A stretch of 64,000 nucleotides of DNA from DAIDKA01 sp963726995 (GTDB taxonomy: Bacteria; Pseudomonadota; Gammaproteobacteria; Steroidobacterales; Steroidobacteraceae). Below are positions 49,079 to 57,725 of this stretch, one piece after another. The notes under the pieces were generated by a model that had not been told where the DNA came from, did not search any database, and saw only the letters and a program-made list of their open reading frames with translations. The stretch spans positions 620,001 through 684,000 of the forward strand of contig CAVSEP010000005.1 in the NCBI GenBank assembly GCA_963726995.1, written 5' to 3'. A program made the translations under genes and the position numbers. Positions within the stretch are counted from its first letter, which is position 1; the number at the start of each line of letters is the position of its first letter.

Positions 49079-51186
49079 GCCACCGCACTGACTGCCGCTC
49101 CAGTTTCATTGCGTTACTGCTTCTGTTGGCAGGCCTCATTGCCGTGGGGACCGCCGGCGCGCAAGGCGGCGCCGCACCGCAGACGGGAGTCAGACGCGCG
49201 CTGTTGATCGGCATCAATGACTACAAGGCAGTCCCGGGGCTGCAAGGCTCGGTCAACGATGTCGAAACGATGCGCGAGGTGCTGATCAGCCGCTGGGGCT
49301 TTGCGCAGTCCAATGTCAGGGTGCTGACGAACCAGGCGGCGACGCGCGACGGAATTCTCGCGGCATTGGAAGACCTGGTCGCTATCACCGGACCTGAAGA
49401 CACCGTCTATCTGCATTACTCCGGCCATGGCTCGGAAGTCGAAGATCTGAACGGCGATGAGGAGAGCGGCCTGGATCAGACGCTGGTGCCGCAGAATGGG
49501 CGCAGCGGCACGGTGCGGGACATTGTCGATGATGAGCTCGCTGCCATTATCGCGCGCCTGCGGGCCCGCGCTGCCATCATCGTGCTGGACTCCTGCCATT
49601 CCGGGACCGCCACCCGCTCCATCGACATCCGGGCCCGCTCGGTACCGCGGGACACCCGCGTGGAGCTGTATCGGCAGGCAACCCGAACGCGGGCCATCAT
49701 CCCCGCCATGCATTCGCGCTATGTGGTCTTGAGCGCGACGGCGGCAACCGAAGAGGCGCTCGATGGACCCGTGGACGGTCACTATGCGGGATTCTTCACA
49801 CACTCGCTGGCCAAGAGCATGAGCATGGCGCCTGCCGGGGCGACCCTCAAGGACGTGTTTGCGGGCGTGGGTCGGGAATTGACCCGGCTGCAGACTGAAT
49901 TTGGGCGCGACTCCATGCCCGAGCCCCAGCTGGAGGCGCCCGCGGCGCTGCTGGAGCAGCCGCTATTCACGCCGTTGAGTCATGCGGATGCCGCGGCACC
50001 GGCGGCCCAGGAGGCGCGTCTTCCCTGGCTGTCGCTGTTGCCCTTGACGCGTACCAACGGCCGGCTGGAGAAGGCGGTGCTATTGGACGCTGCGGTTGGA
50101 TCGAAATGGGCCATCTATCCGCCCGGGGAAACACAGTTTCCGCCGGGCGCGGCGCTGGGGGTGGCCACGGTCGAGCGAATCGACGGGCAGGACGCCCTGG
50201 TCCGACTCGACTCCGGCCAACAGGCACTCGATGCGGGCTCCCGTGCCGTGGCCTTGCTGCCTGCGCCGGCCGCTGCCGCCGTGCCCGTGCGGCTGATGGC
50301 CATGTCTGCGGCGCAGCAGGCCAAGGTCAAGCAGCTGCTCAGTCGCGACATCGTCAAGGTGGTGAATCAGGATCAGCCGGCCCGGTTCCTGATGGATGCG
50401 CAAGGGGACGATGTGCGGCTGCTGACCGCCGATGGCCTGCATGTCGTGGGGCAGTTCAATCCGGACGCGGGAGGCGCCGCCGACCTGACGCACCTGCTGC
50501 AACAATCGGCGAATGCCGCAGAGGTCCTGAGTCTGGATAATCCAGGATCGCGCCTAATGGTTACGGCGCACGTCGCGGGCCACGAACTGCTGGCCACGCG
50601 CGGAATCGCCGTTGTTGCCGACACCCAGCCAGCACAGCTGCGCATCCGCCGGCCAAACGAGGTGCGTGCACCCAACAACAGTTTGCAGCTGGAAATCAAA
50701 GTGAACTCCGACGCCTATCTGACAATTGTGGATGTCGACTCGGAAGGCCAGGTGAATCTGCTGTTTCCGAATTCCTTTCAGCAGTCGGGGTTCTATCGGG
50801 ACGGCGCTGTTCGTGCCGGTGACCGGGTGCTCATTCCCGATTCATTGCAGTCCGGGAATCAAGCGGGTTTTTACTGGGACTACAGCCCGCCGCACGGAAT
50901 GGATACCGTGCGCGTTTTCGCCGCATCCGATCTGGCGACGGCCGTGATGATCCGCCAGCGGATCCTGGCGATGCGCGGATCCGCCGCGCAGCCGGGTCTT
51001 TCCGGAACTCGATCGGTGTCCGAGGGCGTTGCTGCATTGCGCGACGATTTTGTGCATCTGGCGACTCGCGGAATCTCCGTCGTGGCTGACGCAGATCCCG
51101 ACGCGACACACGCGCTCGCCGCACGCCCGTCCGCTGCAGCAGCCGACTGGGCGGCGACTTCGCTGTCAGTGGAAGTGCACGACTGA
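49075..51186 (+). CDS. Secreted caspase-family (C14) protease with DUF4384 domain
   Basis: The 703-residue protein has a signal peptide (FIALLLLLAGLIAVGTAGAQ) and a caspase-like p20 domain (RRALLIGINDYKAVPGLQGSVNDVETM). The catalytic His is in YLHYSGHGSEVED and the Cys in IVLDSCHSGTATRS, so the dyad is complete. After a middle region a DUF4384-type domain follows (about 520-640, LEIKVNSDAYLTIVDVDSEGQVNLLFPN). Metacaspase-like enzymes usually cut after Arg or Lys; secretion places this one in the periplasm. Translation is coupled to the anti-sigma gene, an unusual partner. Confidence 0.92.
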   Translation: MSHRTDCRSSFIALLLLLAGLIAVGTAGAQGGAAPQTGVRRALLIGINDYKAVPGLQGSVNDVETMREVLISRWGFAQSNVRVLTNQAATRDGILAALEDLVAITGPEDTVYLHYSGHGSEVEDLNGDEESGLDQTLVPQNGRSGTVRDIVDDELAAIIARLRARAAIIVLDSCHSGTATRSIDIRARSVPRDTRVELYRQATRTRAIIPAMHSRYVVLSATAATEEALDGPVDGHYAGFFTHSLAKSMSMAPAGATLKDVFAGVGRELTRLQTEFGRDSMPEPQLEAPAALLEQPLFTPLSHADAAAPAAQEARLPWLSLLPLTRTNGRLEKAVLLDAAVGSKWAIYPPGETQFPPGAALGVATVERIDGQDALVRLDSGQQALDAGSRAVALLPAPAAAAVPVRLMAMSAAQQAKVKQLLSRDIVKVVNQDQPARFLMDAQGDDVRLLTADGLHVVGQFNPDAGGAADLTHLLQQSANAAEVLSLDNPGSRLMVTAHVAGHELLATRGIAVVADTQPAQLRIRRPNEVRAPNNSLQLEIKVNSDAYLTIVDVDSEGQVNLLFPNSFQQSGFYRDGAVRAGDRVLIPDSLQSGNQAGFYWDYSPPHGMDTVRVFAASDLATAVMIRQRILAMRGSAAQPGLSGTRSVSEGVAALRDDFVHLATRGISVVADADPDATHALAARPSAAAADWAATSLSVEVHD

Positions 51187-51218
51187 CGGTTGCACCGTCG
51201 ATCGCCGTTATTCCCTCT

Positions 51219-52627
51219 TTGCGTTTTCGCCTTATCGGCACAGGGCTTCGAGCCCTGGTCCTGCGAGGAGCAGGGTTTCTGCGACACCGCTTTGGGCTGA
51301 TCCTGAACGTAGGCGGGCTGGTCGCCGATGGATGCGCAGCCGGTCAGCATGAAGCAGCCCGAAGCCCAGGCGGCGAACGTGACAGACACGACGGCGCGTC
51401 GGCCGCCCGGGCGCTGGTGGATCTGCTGGCCCAGCGGCACGATCTGGGGCCGCCGCAGTCTGCGGACGATAAGGTTCGCGAGTTGTTTGCCCGCGCGGTC
51501 AAACCGGACAGTAGCGTAGCCGCCGCCACCAACGATGAAACCGTGCGGGGAATTCAGGTCGTATCCGACGCGCGCGACCGTCTGTCCTCGGTGGCGCCGG
51601 AAGCTGCCTCACTGATATCGGTTCAGAAAGTCGAAGTCCCCGACATTGTCGCCCACATGGGGCCGCAGGAGGCTTTGATCGACTACTTCATGCAGGGCGA
51701 GGATCAGTATGCATTTGTTTTGAACGCCCGGGGAATTACCGGTTACCGGTTGCCGGCAAAGGGACTTGAGGATGACGTAAAGGCCTTTCGCGCGGCGATT
51801 GATCAGCGTAGCCCGGCGGCAAGTGAGTCGGGACGGCGTCTGTATGATCGGCTGATTCGCCCGCTGCAGGACAATCTGCAGGGCCAGAGCGTCGTCATTG
51901 CCCCGCACGGTATCCTGCACTACCTGCCATTTGCCGCCCTGATGGATGGTCAGGACTACCTTGTGGACCGGTTCAGCATTCGGCTGATTCCGAGCGCTAA
52001 CACCCTCGTGTACCTGCGCTCCACGCAGCAGAAGAAACTCGGCAAGCTGCTCGCCTTGGGCAACCCCGATCTGGGCTCGGCGCATTGGATCTGCCCAACG
52101 CCCAGACGGAAGCGGTGAAGGTGGCGGCCATGTTTCCGGATTCCCGGGCCCTATTGCGGGCCGATGCCAGCAAGAGTGCGGTGAAGGAACTCGGCAGCGG
52201 CTTTTCGATGCTGCACTTTGCCACCCACGGCAGGTTCGACGCCCAGAAGCCGCTGAGGTCCGGGTTGTACCTGGCCAAGGGTAGCGAGTCCGACGGAGTT
52301 CTCACCGTCAGCGACCTGTATTCGCTGCGCTGGGATGTGGACCTCGTGACTCTGTCTGCCTGTGAGACGGGCCTCGGCAAGGTATCGAACGGCGATGATG
52401 TGATTGGACTGACCCGTGGGTTCCTGTATGCCGGCGCGCGCTCGATCGTCGCAAGCCTCTGGGAGGTGGATGACGCGGCGACTGCGCAATTGATGGAGAG
52501 TTTCTACCGGAACCTCGCGAGTCACGACAAGCGTGAGGCGTTACGGCTGGCTCAGATTGAAACTCGCAAGCAATTTCCGCAGCCATGGTATTGGGCTGCC
52601 TTCAACATCGTCGGCAGTGCCGAATGA
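51219..52627 (+). pseudogene. CHAT-domain protease, frameshifted, 5' end uncertain
   Basis: The two halves of a CHAT (caspase HetF-associated with TPRs) domain lie in different frames. The first ends just after LGKLLALGNPDLGS; the second resumes with LDLPNAQTEAVKVAAMFP. This fits one missing base near 52077-52084. The catalytic His (MLHFATHGRFD) and Cys (TLSACETGLG) are both present, and the C-terminus (PWYWAAFNIVGSAE) is normal. The N-terminal 60 codons read from a TTG look non-native, so the true start or another indel is unclear. It follows the caspase gene by 32 bp; two caspase-clan proteases in tandem is notable. Confidence 0.75.
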
Positions 52628-52779
52628 ACCATGCTCGGCCACAACGTGGTCATTTGGGCACGTGGCACGGCGCTTAGGAGGGGGAGTGGTTGGCGTCGCT
52701 GGGCGCGTAGATAAGCGATGGATTTCAAAGACTCCCGGGTGATATTGACCAAACAAGAGATGGACAGAGTTGGCCCAAT

Positions 52780-52801
52780 TGACTAGTCAGAAGACTAGTC
52801 A
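52780..52801 (+). promoter_or_regulatory. Palindromic operator of the first toxin-antitoxin module
   Basis: TGACTAGTC-AGAA-GACTAGTCA is a perfect inverted repeat with 9-bp arms; each arm contains the 8-bp palindrome GACTAGTC, so it is also a direct repeat. TTGACT (52779-52784) and TAGAGT (52802-52807) would be -35 and -10 at 17 bp, with the operator filling the spacer, as in autoregulated TA promoters. The antitoxin ATG is at 52814, leaving almost no leader. Confidence 0.65.
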
Positions 52802-52813
52802 TAGAGTAGGCCG

Positions 52814-53080
52814 ATGAGCAAGAACACAAAGAACTGGCCGGTGCAGGACGCGAAGGCGCGCTTCAGCGAGTTCCTGCAGACCTGCGTGCGCGAAGGTCCC
52901 CAAGTGGTCACGCGGCGGGGAGAGGAAACAGCGGTGCTGGTGCCGATCCAGGAATGGCGCCGGGTCTGTCAGCTCGCGCGACCTTCGCTGAAGGCGTTGC
53001 TGCTCGCAGATTTCGCGCGCACGGACCTGAAGTTCCCCGTTCGAGGTCGGAATCGCCGCCGTCCCGTCCCGCCGCTGTGA
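52814..53080 (+). CDS. Phd/YefM-type antitoxin
   Basis: The 88-residue protein starts WPVQDAKARFSEFLQTCVREGPQVVTRRGEETAVLVPIQEWRRV, the Phd/YefM DNA-binding fold. A basic C-terminal tail (FPVRGRNRRRPVPPL) likely wraps the toxin. It lies 7 bp before the PIN toxin gene and behind a palindromic operator it should bind. Together they form a type II toxin-antitoxin pair. Confidence 0.88.
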   Translation: MSKNTKNWPVQDAKARFSEFLQTCVREGPQVVTRRGEETAVLVPIQEWRRVCQLARPSLKALLLADFARTDLKFPVRGRNRRRPVPPL

Positions 53081-53087
53081 ATTCAGC

Positions 53088-53489
53088 GTGTATTTACTGG
53101 ACACCAACATCGTCTCTGAGCTGCGGAAGTCACGACCGAACACTCACGTTGTGGCGTGGCTTCAAAACGTCGAGGACGACGAGCTGCATTTGTCCGCGGT
53201 AACGATCGGGGAAATCCAAGCCGGCATCGAGATCACGCGCGCACAAGATTCCGGCAAGGCACAGGAACTGGAAGCATGGGCAGACCAGCTCGCCGGCTCC
53301 TACAATGTGCTGGCGATGGACGCGCCCTGCTTCCGGCAATGGGCCAGGCTCATGCACCGGCAGTCGGATGCTGTCTACGAAGACGCAATGATCGCGGCCA
53401 CGGCACTCGTTCACAACCTGACCGTCGTCACACGAGACGTGCGTGATTTCGCGCGCTTCGATGTACCAACCGTCAATCCGTTCAATTGA
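53088..53489 (+). CDS. PIN-domain toxin, FitB/VapC-like
   Basis: The 133-residue protein shows the PIN acidic residues: Asp5 (YLLDTNIVSELRK), Glu in LSAVTIGEIQAGIEI and Asp in VYEDAMIAATALVHNLTVVTRDVRDF. The full set suggests an active Mg-dependent RNase that cuts tRNA or other RNA and is held by the preceding antitoxin. The PxxNPF ending (VPTVNPFN) is typical of FitB-like members. Confidence 0.9.
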   Translation: MYLLDTNIVSELRKSRPNTHVVAWLQNVEDDELHLSAVTIGEIQAGIEITRAQDSGKAQELEAWADQLAGSYNVLAMDAPCFRQWARLMHRQSDAVYEDAMIAATALVHNLTVVTRDVRDFARFDVPTVNPFN

Positions 53490-55160
53490 GTGCCTGCCAG
53501 TGAACCAGGCGTGACCAAATCCCGTCAGACTCAGGTACTGATCGTCGGTGGCGGCCCCGTCGGGCTATGCCTGTCAATGGACCTCGCGCGACGAGGGGTG
53601 GAGTGCCTGGTAGTGGAGCGCCGGCACGCCGGCGAGCCCCCGAGCGTCAAGTGCAATCATGTCTCCTCGCGGACCATGGAGACGTTCCGTCGGCTGGGCT
53701 TCTCAGGGGCGGTCCGCGCGGCCGGGTTGCCGGATGACTATCCGAACGATGTGGTGCTGAGGACTCGCGCGACCGGTTACGAACTGACCCGCATCCATAT
53801 TCCCTGCCGGCGCGATCGCTTTTCTGACACCTCCGGGCCTGATGGCTGGTGGCCGACGCCGGAGCCCCCGCACCGAATCAACCAGATCTTTCTGGAGCCG
53901 GTCCTGTTCGCCAACGCGGCGGCGACTCCTGGCATCACGATCGTCAATCGAACCGAATTCCTTGGATTTGAACAGCATTCCACGGGCGTGACGGCGCGTG
54001 CCCGCAATCTCGATACGGGCGACGAATTCACCGTCCATGCCCCTTACATCGTCGGCTGCGAGGGGAGTCGATCCCTCATCCGTCGTGCGATCGGGGCCAA
54101 TCTCACCGGGGATGAAGTCATTCAGCGCGTGCAGTCGAGCTACATTCGCGCCCCGGATCTGATTCATCGGGTGACAAAACCAGACGCCTGGATGAGCTAT
54201 CTGTACAACCCGCAGCGAGCGGGCAATCTGGTGGCGATCGACGGGCGAGAGACCTGGCTCATTCACAACTATCTTCTGCCGCACGAGGCAGACTTCGAAT
54301 CGGTCGACCGGGACGCCTGCATCCGCACGCTGCTCGGTGTCGGATCAGATTTCCAATACACGCTGCTCGGCAAGGAGGACTGGGTGGGTCGGCGGCTGGT
54401 CGCCGATCGCTTTCGAGACCGCCGCGCCTTCATCTGTGGGGACGCCGCGCACCTTTGGGTACCGTACGCTGGCTATGGCATGAATGCGGGCATCGCGGAT
54501 GCGATGAATCTGTCGTGGATGCTGGCGGCGCACCTGCGGGGCTGGGCGCCGGAAGGCTTACTGGATGCCCACGAGCGCGAGCGCCAGCCGATCACCGACC
54601 AGGTCTCGCGCTTCGCCATGAAACATGCCGAAGGCGCCATTCGTGAGCGTACCAGCGTGCCGCTCCATCTTGAGTACGACACCCCCGAGGGCGAGGCGGC
54701 GCGGCGTCGTGTTGGCGAGGAAGCCTACCGGCTCCACGTGCAGCAGTTCGCCTGCGCGGGGCTGAACTACGGCTACTTCTATGATCGCTCGCCGATCATT
54801 GCCTACGATGCGGAGCAGCCACCGTCCTACTCCATGTACGACTACACACCTTCCAGCGTGCCCGGGTGTCGTCTACCGCACTTTTGGCTGCGCGATGGGC
54901 GAGGGCTGTATGACGCCCTGGGTCCCAACCATACGCTGCTGCGGTTCGATCCGGCGGCGGATGCTTCTGGGCTGCTGGCTGCGGCGCGCGCCGCCGGCGT
55001 GCCGCTGGCGTTGCTCGATGTTGATGCGGAGGCGGTGCCGGACGCGTATCGCCATCGGATGGTGTTGAGCCGACCGGATCAACACGTAGCGTGGCGGGGC
55101 GATGATCCGCCCAAGGATGCCGGAGCCCTGATCGATCTGATACGCGGTGTGGCCTCATGA
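53490..55160 (+). CDS. FAD-dependent monooxygenase, PheA/TfdB group
   Basis: The first possible start is GTG 53490, directly after the toxin stop; GTG 53511 (KSRQTQVLIVGGGPVGL) is as likely. The protein has the FAD-binding GGGPVGL near the N-terminus, the second FAD motif RAFICGDAAHLWVPYAGYGMNAGIADAMNL and a thioredoxin-like C-terminal domain, the plan of class A aromatic hydroxylases that use NAD(P)H. No signal peptide. The GH39 gene is coupled to it (ATGA). A link between an aromatic hydroxylase and a xylosidase suggests a phenolic glycoside substrate, but this is a guess. Confidence 0.87.
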   Translation: MPASEPGVTKSRQTQVLIVGGGPVGLCLSMDLARRGVECLVVERRHAGEPPSVKCNHVSSRTMETFRRLGFSGAVRAAGLPDDYPNDVVLRTRATGYELTRIHIPCRRDRFSDTSGPDGWWPTPEPPHRINQIFLEPVLFANAAATPGITIVNRTEFLGFEQHSTGVTARARNLDTGDEFTVHAPYIVGCEGSRSLIRRAIGANLTGDEVIQRVQSSYIRAPDLIHRVTKPDAWMSYLYNPQRAGNLVAIDGRETWLIHNYLLPHEADFESVDRDACIRTLLGVGSDFQYTLLGKEDWVGRRLVADRFRDRRAFICGDAAHLWVPYAGYGMNAGIADAMNLSWMLAAHLRGWAPEGLLDAHERERQPITDQVSRFAMKHAEGAIRERTSVPLHLEYDTPEGEAARRRVGEEAYRLHVQQFACAGLNYGYFYDRSPIIAYDAEQPPSYSMYDYTPSSVPGCRLPHFWLRDGRGLYDALGPNHTLLRFDPAADASGLLAAARAAGVPLALLDVDAEAVPDAYRHRMVLSRPDQHVAWRGDDPPKDAGALIDLIRGVAS

Positions 55161-56842
55161 TCCGGCCGCTATGGGTCCTGGCGGTGTTCACCGCAATTGC
55201 CAGCTCCGCCGCCGCCTTTCCGGTGACGGTGAATGTCGATGCCTCGAAACCGGTTGGCGCGCTGCAGCCGATCTGGCGCTTCTTCGGCGCGGATGAGCCC
55301 AACTACGCGACCTTGCCGGAGGGCGAGAAGCTGTTGCTGGAACTGGGTCGTCTGCGTCCGGGCCAGGTCTATTTTCGCGCACACAATCTGATGACGACTG
55401 GTGATGGTATCGCCGACTTCAAATGGGGCAGCACCAACATCTACACCGAAAAGGGTGGCAAGCCGGTCTACGATTTCGCCATTGCCGATCACATCCTCGA
55501 CACCTACCTGGCGCGCGGCATTCATCCGTATCTGGAGATCGGCTTCATGCCTGAAGCCATGACTTCCGCGCCCACCGGCGTCCCCTATCACCGGCCGTGG
55601 CGGGCCGGAGTGGACTACCAGGGCGCGCCCTCCGGTTGGGCCTATCCGCCGCGGGACTACCGCGCCTGGGCGGAGTTGATCTACCAGTGGACCCGCCACA
55701 ACGTCGCGCGTTACGGACGCACGGAAGTGCTGCGCTGGTATTTCGAGGTGTGGAATGAGCCCAATCTCGACTTCTACTGGCACGGGACGCCGGAGGACTT
55801 CTACCGGCTGCACGACTACGGCATCGATGCCGTGCGGCGCGCGCTGCCGGGCGCCCGAGTGGGCGGACCGGATGTCGCCGGCGCCGGCGGGGCCTTCATG
55901 GAGGGGTTCCTGCGGCATATCACGACGGAAGCCAACTACGCGACTGGCACGATCGGCACACCCAGCGACTTCCTCTCCTTTCACGCCAAGGGGCAGCCTG
56001 CGGTGGTGGACGGCCACGTGCGGATGGACATGGCCAAGCAGCTGCAGACCGCGGATGAGGCCTTCGCCAGGATTGCCGCCGTACCGCAGCTGGCGCAACG
56101 TCCGATCATCATTGGCGAGAACGACCCTGAGGGATGTGCCGCCTGCCCGGGCCCCCAGAACGCGTATCGCAATGACACGATGTACTCCAGTTACACGGCG
56201 GCCATCTATCCGCGGCTGTGGGAGCTGGCACGCCAAAGGAATGTGAATCTCGAAGGCGCGCTCTCCTGGGCATTCACCTTTGTCGGCCAGCCCTGGTTTG
56301 CCGGCTACCGACAATTGTCGACCAACGGCGTGGATCTGCCGGTGATGAATGTCTTTCGGCTGTTCGCGCGGCTTGGCGCAACGCAGGTTGCGGCCAGCAG
56401 CAGCGCGGAAATACCGCTGACCCGGATCGTGAAAGAGGGCGTTCGCAGCGCACCTGACGTAGGTGTACTGGCGACACGCGCGGCCGAGGATGGGCGAGTG
56501 GATATCCTGCTTTGGCACTACCGTGACGACGACGTGCCGGGGCCAGCGGCCGAAGTCCGCCTCTCATTGAATGGCCTGGAATCCCGCCTGCCGCTTCAGG
56601 CTCGCGTTTGGCGAGTCGACCGGGAAAGCGGCGACGCATTCACGGAGTGGAAAGCCATGGGCGAACCCGCCCGTCCTTCCCGCCAACAGATTGACCGTCT
56701 CCGGGCCGCTTCGCGCTTGGTGGCGCGACGGATCCCGTTGGGCCCTCGAATGGACGACGGCAGCGTCGTGCTCGAGACCCGGCTGCCCCTGCAGGGGGTT
56801 GAGCTGATAGAGGTTCAGACCGACGCATCACCAAAGTTCTAA
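55157..56842 (+). CDS. Secreted GH39-like glycoside hydrolase
   Basis: The 561-residue protein has a signal peptide (PLWVLAVFTAIASSAAAFP) and the GH39 barrel: FFGADEPNYATLPEGEKLL, acid/base Glu in WYFEVWNEPNLDFYW, nucleophile Glu in RPIIIGENDPEG. A C-terminal beta-sandwich follows (about 440-555). GH39 includes beta-xylosidases and alpha-iduronidases. Start coupled to the monooxygenase stop (ATGA). With the GH3 enzyme at 25 kb it supports a hemicellulose-degrading lifestyle. Confidence 0.88.
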   Translation: MIRPLWVLAVFTAIASSAAAFPVTVNVDASKPVGALQPIWRFFGADEPNYATLPEGEKLLLELGRLRPGQVYFRAHNLMTTGDGIADFKWGSTNIYTEKGGKPVYDFAIADHILDTYLARGIHPYLEIGFMPEAMTSAPTGVPYHRPWRAGVDYQGAPSGWAYPPRDYRAWAELIYQWTRHNVARYGRTEVLRWYFEVWNEPNLDFYWHGTPEDFYRLHDYGIDAVRRALPGARVGGPDVAGAGGAFMEGFLRHITTEANYATGTIGTPSDFLSFHAKGQPAVVDGHVRMDMAKQLQTADEAFARIAAVPQLAQRPIIIGENDPEGCAACPGPQNAYRNDTMYSSYTAAIYPRLWELARQRNVNLEGALSWAFTFVGQPWFAGYRQLSTNGVDLPVMNVFRLFARLGATQVAASSSAEIPLTRIVKEGVRSAPDVGVLATRAAEDGRVDILLWHYRDDDVPGPAAEVRLSLNGLESRLPLQARVWRVDRESGDAFTEWKAMGEPARPSRQQIDRLRAASRLVARRIPLGPRMDDGSVVLETRLPLQGVELIEVQTDASPKF

Positions 56843-56925
56843 CTTCCGGCCTCATCGTGATGGCAACAATCGCCTCCGGGCAGGGAGACCATCAGAGGTA
56901 ACGTATTGATATTATTGGATATTAA

Positions 56926-56958
56926 GTTGGAGATCGAACCAACAACCGACGGATTGAC
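56926..56958 (-). repeat. tRNA 3'-half remnant / left direct repeat
   Basis: On the minus strand this reads as part of a tRNA anticodon-to-T-arm segment (GTTCGAT inside a GTTGG/CCAAC stem with an extra base). It matches 61364-61395 at 30 of 33 aligned positions (one gap, two mismatches), in the same orientation. It may be an attachment-site scar. Confidence 0.5.
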
Positions 56959-57029
56959 CGGTCATCTTCAGCCGCCGCCGTGGCACGGTCGCAATGTCGT
57001 CACTCCTCACTTGGCGTCTGGTGCCCCAC

Positions 57030-57046
57030 ATGCTACCGTGTAGCAT
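57030..57046 (+). promoter_or_regulatory. Palindromic operator of the VapBC module
   Basis: ATGCTAC-CGT-GTAGCAT is a perfect inverted repeat (7-bp arms, 3-bp spacer), 23 bp before the antitoxin ATG. It is the expected autoregulatory site for a VapB-type antitoxin. Similar half-sites (GTAG) recur just downstream at 57052-57055. Confidence 0.65.
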
Positions 57047-57069
57047 AGTGTGTAGTCGTAGGGAATATC

Positions 57070-57324
57070 ATGGCCCTGAATATTCGGAGCGCGGAAACGG
57101 AGGCCCTGGCCGCGGAGCTCGCTCGCCTGACTGGCGAGACCAAGACCGAGGCTGTGACCACGGCAGTTCGCGATCGACTTGAGCGCGTGAAGCGCGAGCG
57201 TCATCGGCGCTCTCTCGCAGACGAACTCGACGCGATCGGCAAGCAATGCGCTGCGCTACCGGTCCTCGATTCCCGGACGCCCGATGAAATCCTGGGCTAT
57301 GACGAACACGGACTCCCGCGCTGA
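57070..57324 (+). CDS. VapB-type antitoxin (PSK-factor family)
   Basis: The 84-residue protein (MALNIRSAETEALAAELARLTGETKTEAVTTAVRDRLERVKRER) matches the Rv0623/PSK transcription-factor family: a ribbon-helix-helix N-terminus and a toxin-binding C-terminus (LDSRTPDEILGYDEHGLP). Its stop shares one base with the toxin start (TGATG). It is preceded by a 17-bp palindrome suited to autoregulation. Confidence 0.93.
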   Translation: MALNIRSAETEALAAELARLTGETKTEAVTTAVRDRLERVKRERHRRSLADELDAIGKQCAALPVLDSRTPDEILGYDEHGLPR

Positions 57325-57725
57325 TGGTCCTCGACACTTCGGCGCTGCTGGCGATTCTTTTTGATGAACCCGAGCGTCGGGAATTCACCGAAGGTATCGA
57401 ATCCGCAGAACAGCGTCTGCTGTCGGCGGCTGGTTTTGTCGAATCTTCGATGATTCTGGAATCACGGTACGGCGCGGAGGGTGTGCGGGCGCTCGACCGG
57501 TTGCTCGCTGCCGCGAACGTTCAGATCGTCGATGTCGATCTCGCCCAGGCGCATGCAGCACGCGAAGCTTTCCGGCAATTCGGAAAAGGCCGGCATCCGG
57601 CCGGCCTGAACTTCGGGGATTGCTTCTCGTACGCGCTCGCGAAATGTCGGTCAGAACCGCTGCTATTCAAGGGCGGCGACTTCTCGCAGACGGATGTCTT
57701 ATTGCCGTCGGCAGCGATCCCGTGA
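57324..57725 (+). CDS. vapC: VapC PIN-domain ribonuclease toxin
   Basis: The 133-residue protein has the PIN motifs: Asp4 (MVLDTSALLAILF), Glu in SAAGFVESSMILESRYG, Asp in LNFGDCFSYALAKCRSEPLLFKGGDFSQTD. All acidic residues are present, so it should be active. The HPAGLNFGDC string is characteristic of the Rv0624-type VapC group. Paired by overlap with the antitoxin gene. Confidence 0.94.
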   Translation: MVLDTSALLAILFDEPERREFTEGIESAEQRLLSAAGFVESSMILESRYGAEGVRALDRLLAAANVQIVDVDLAQAHAAREAFRQFGKGRHPAGLNFGDCFSYALAKCRSEPLLFKGGDFSQTDVLLPSAAIP

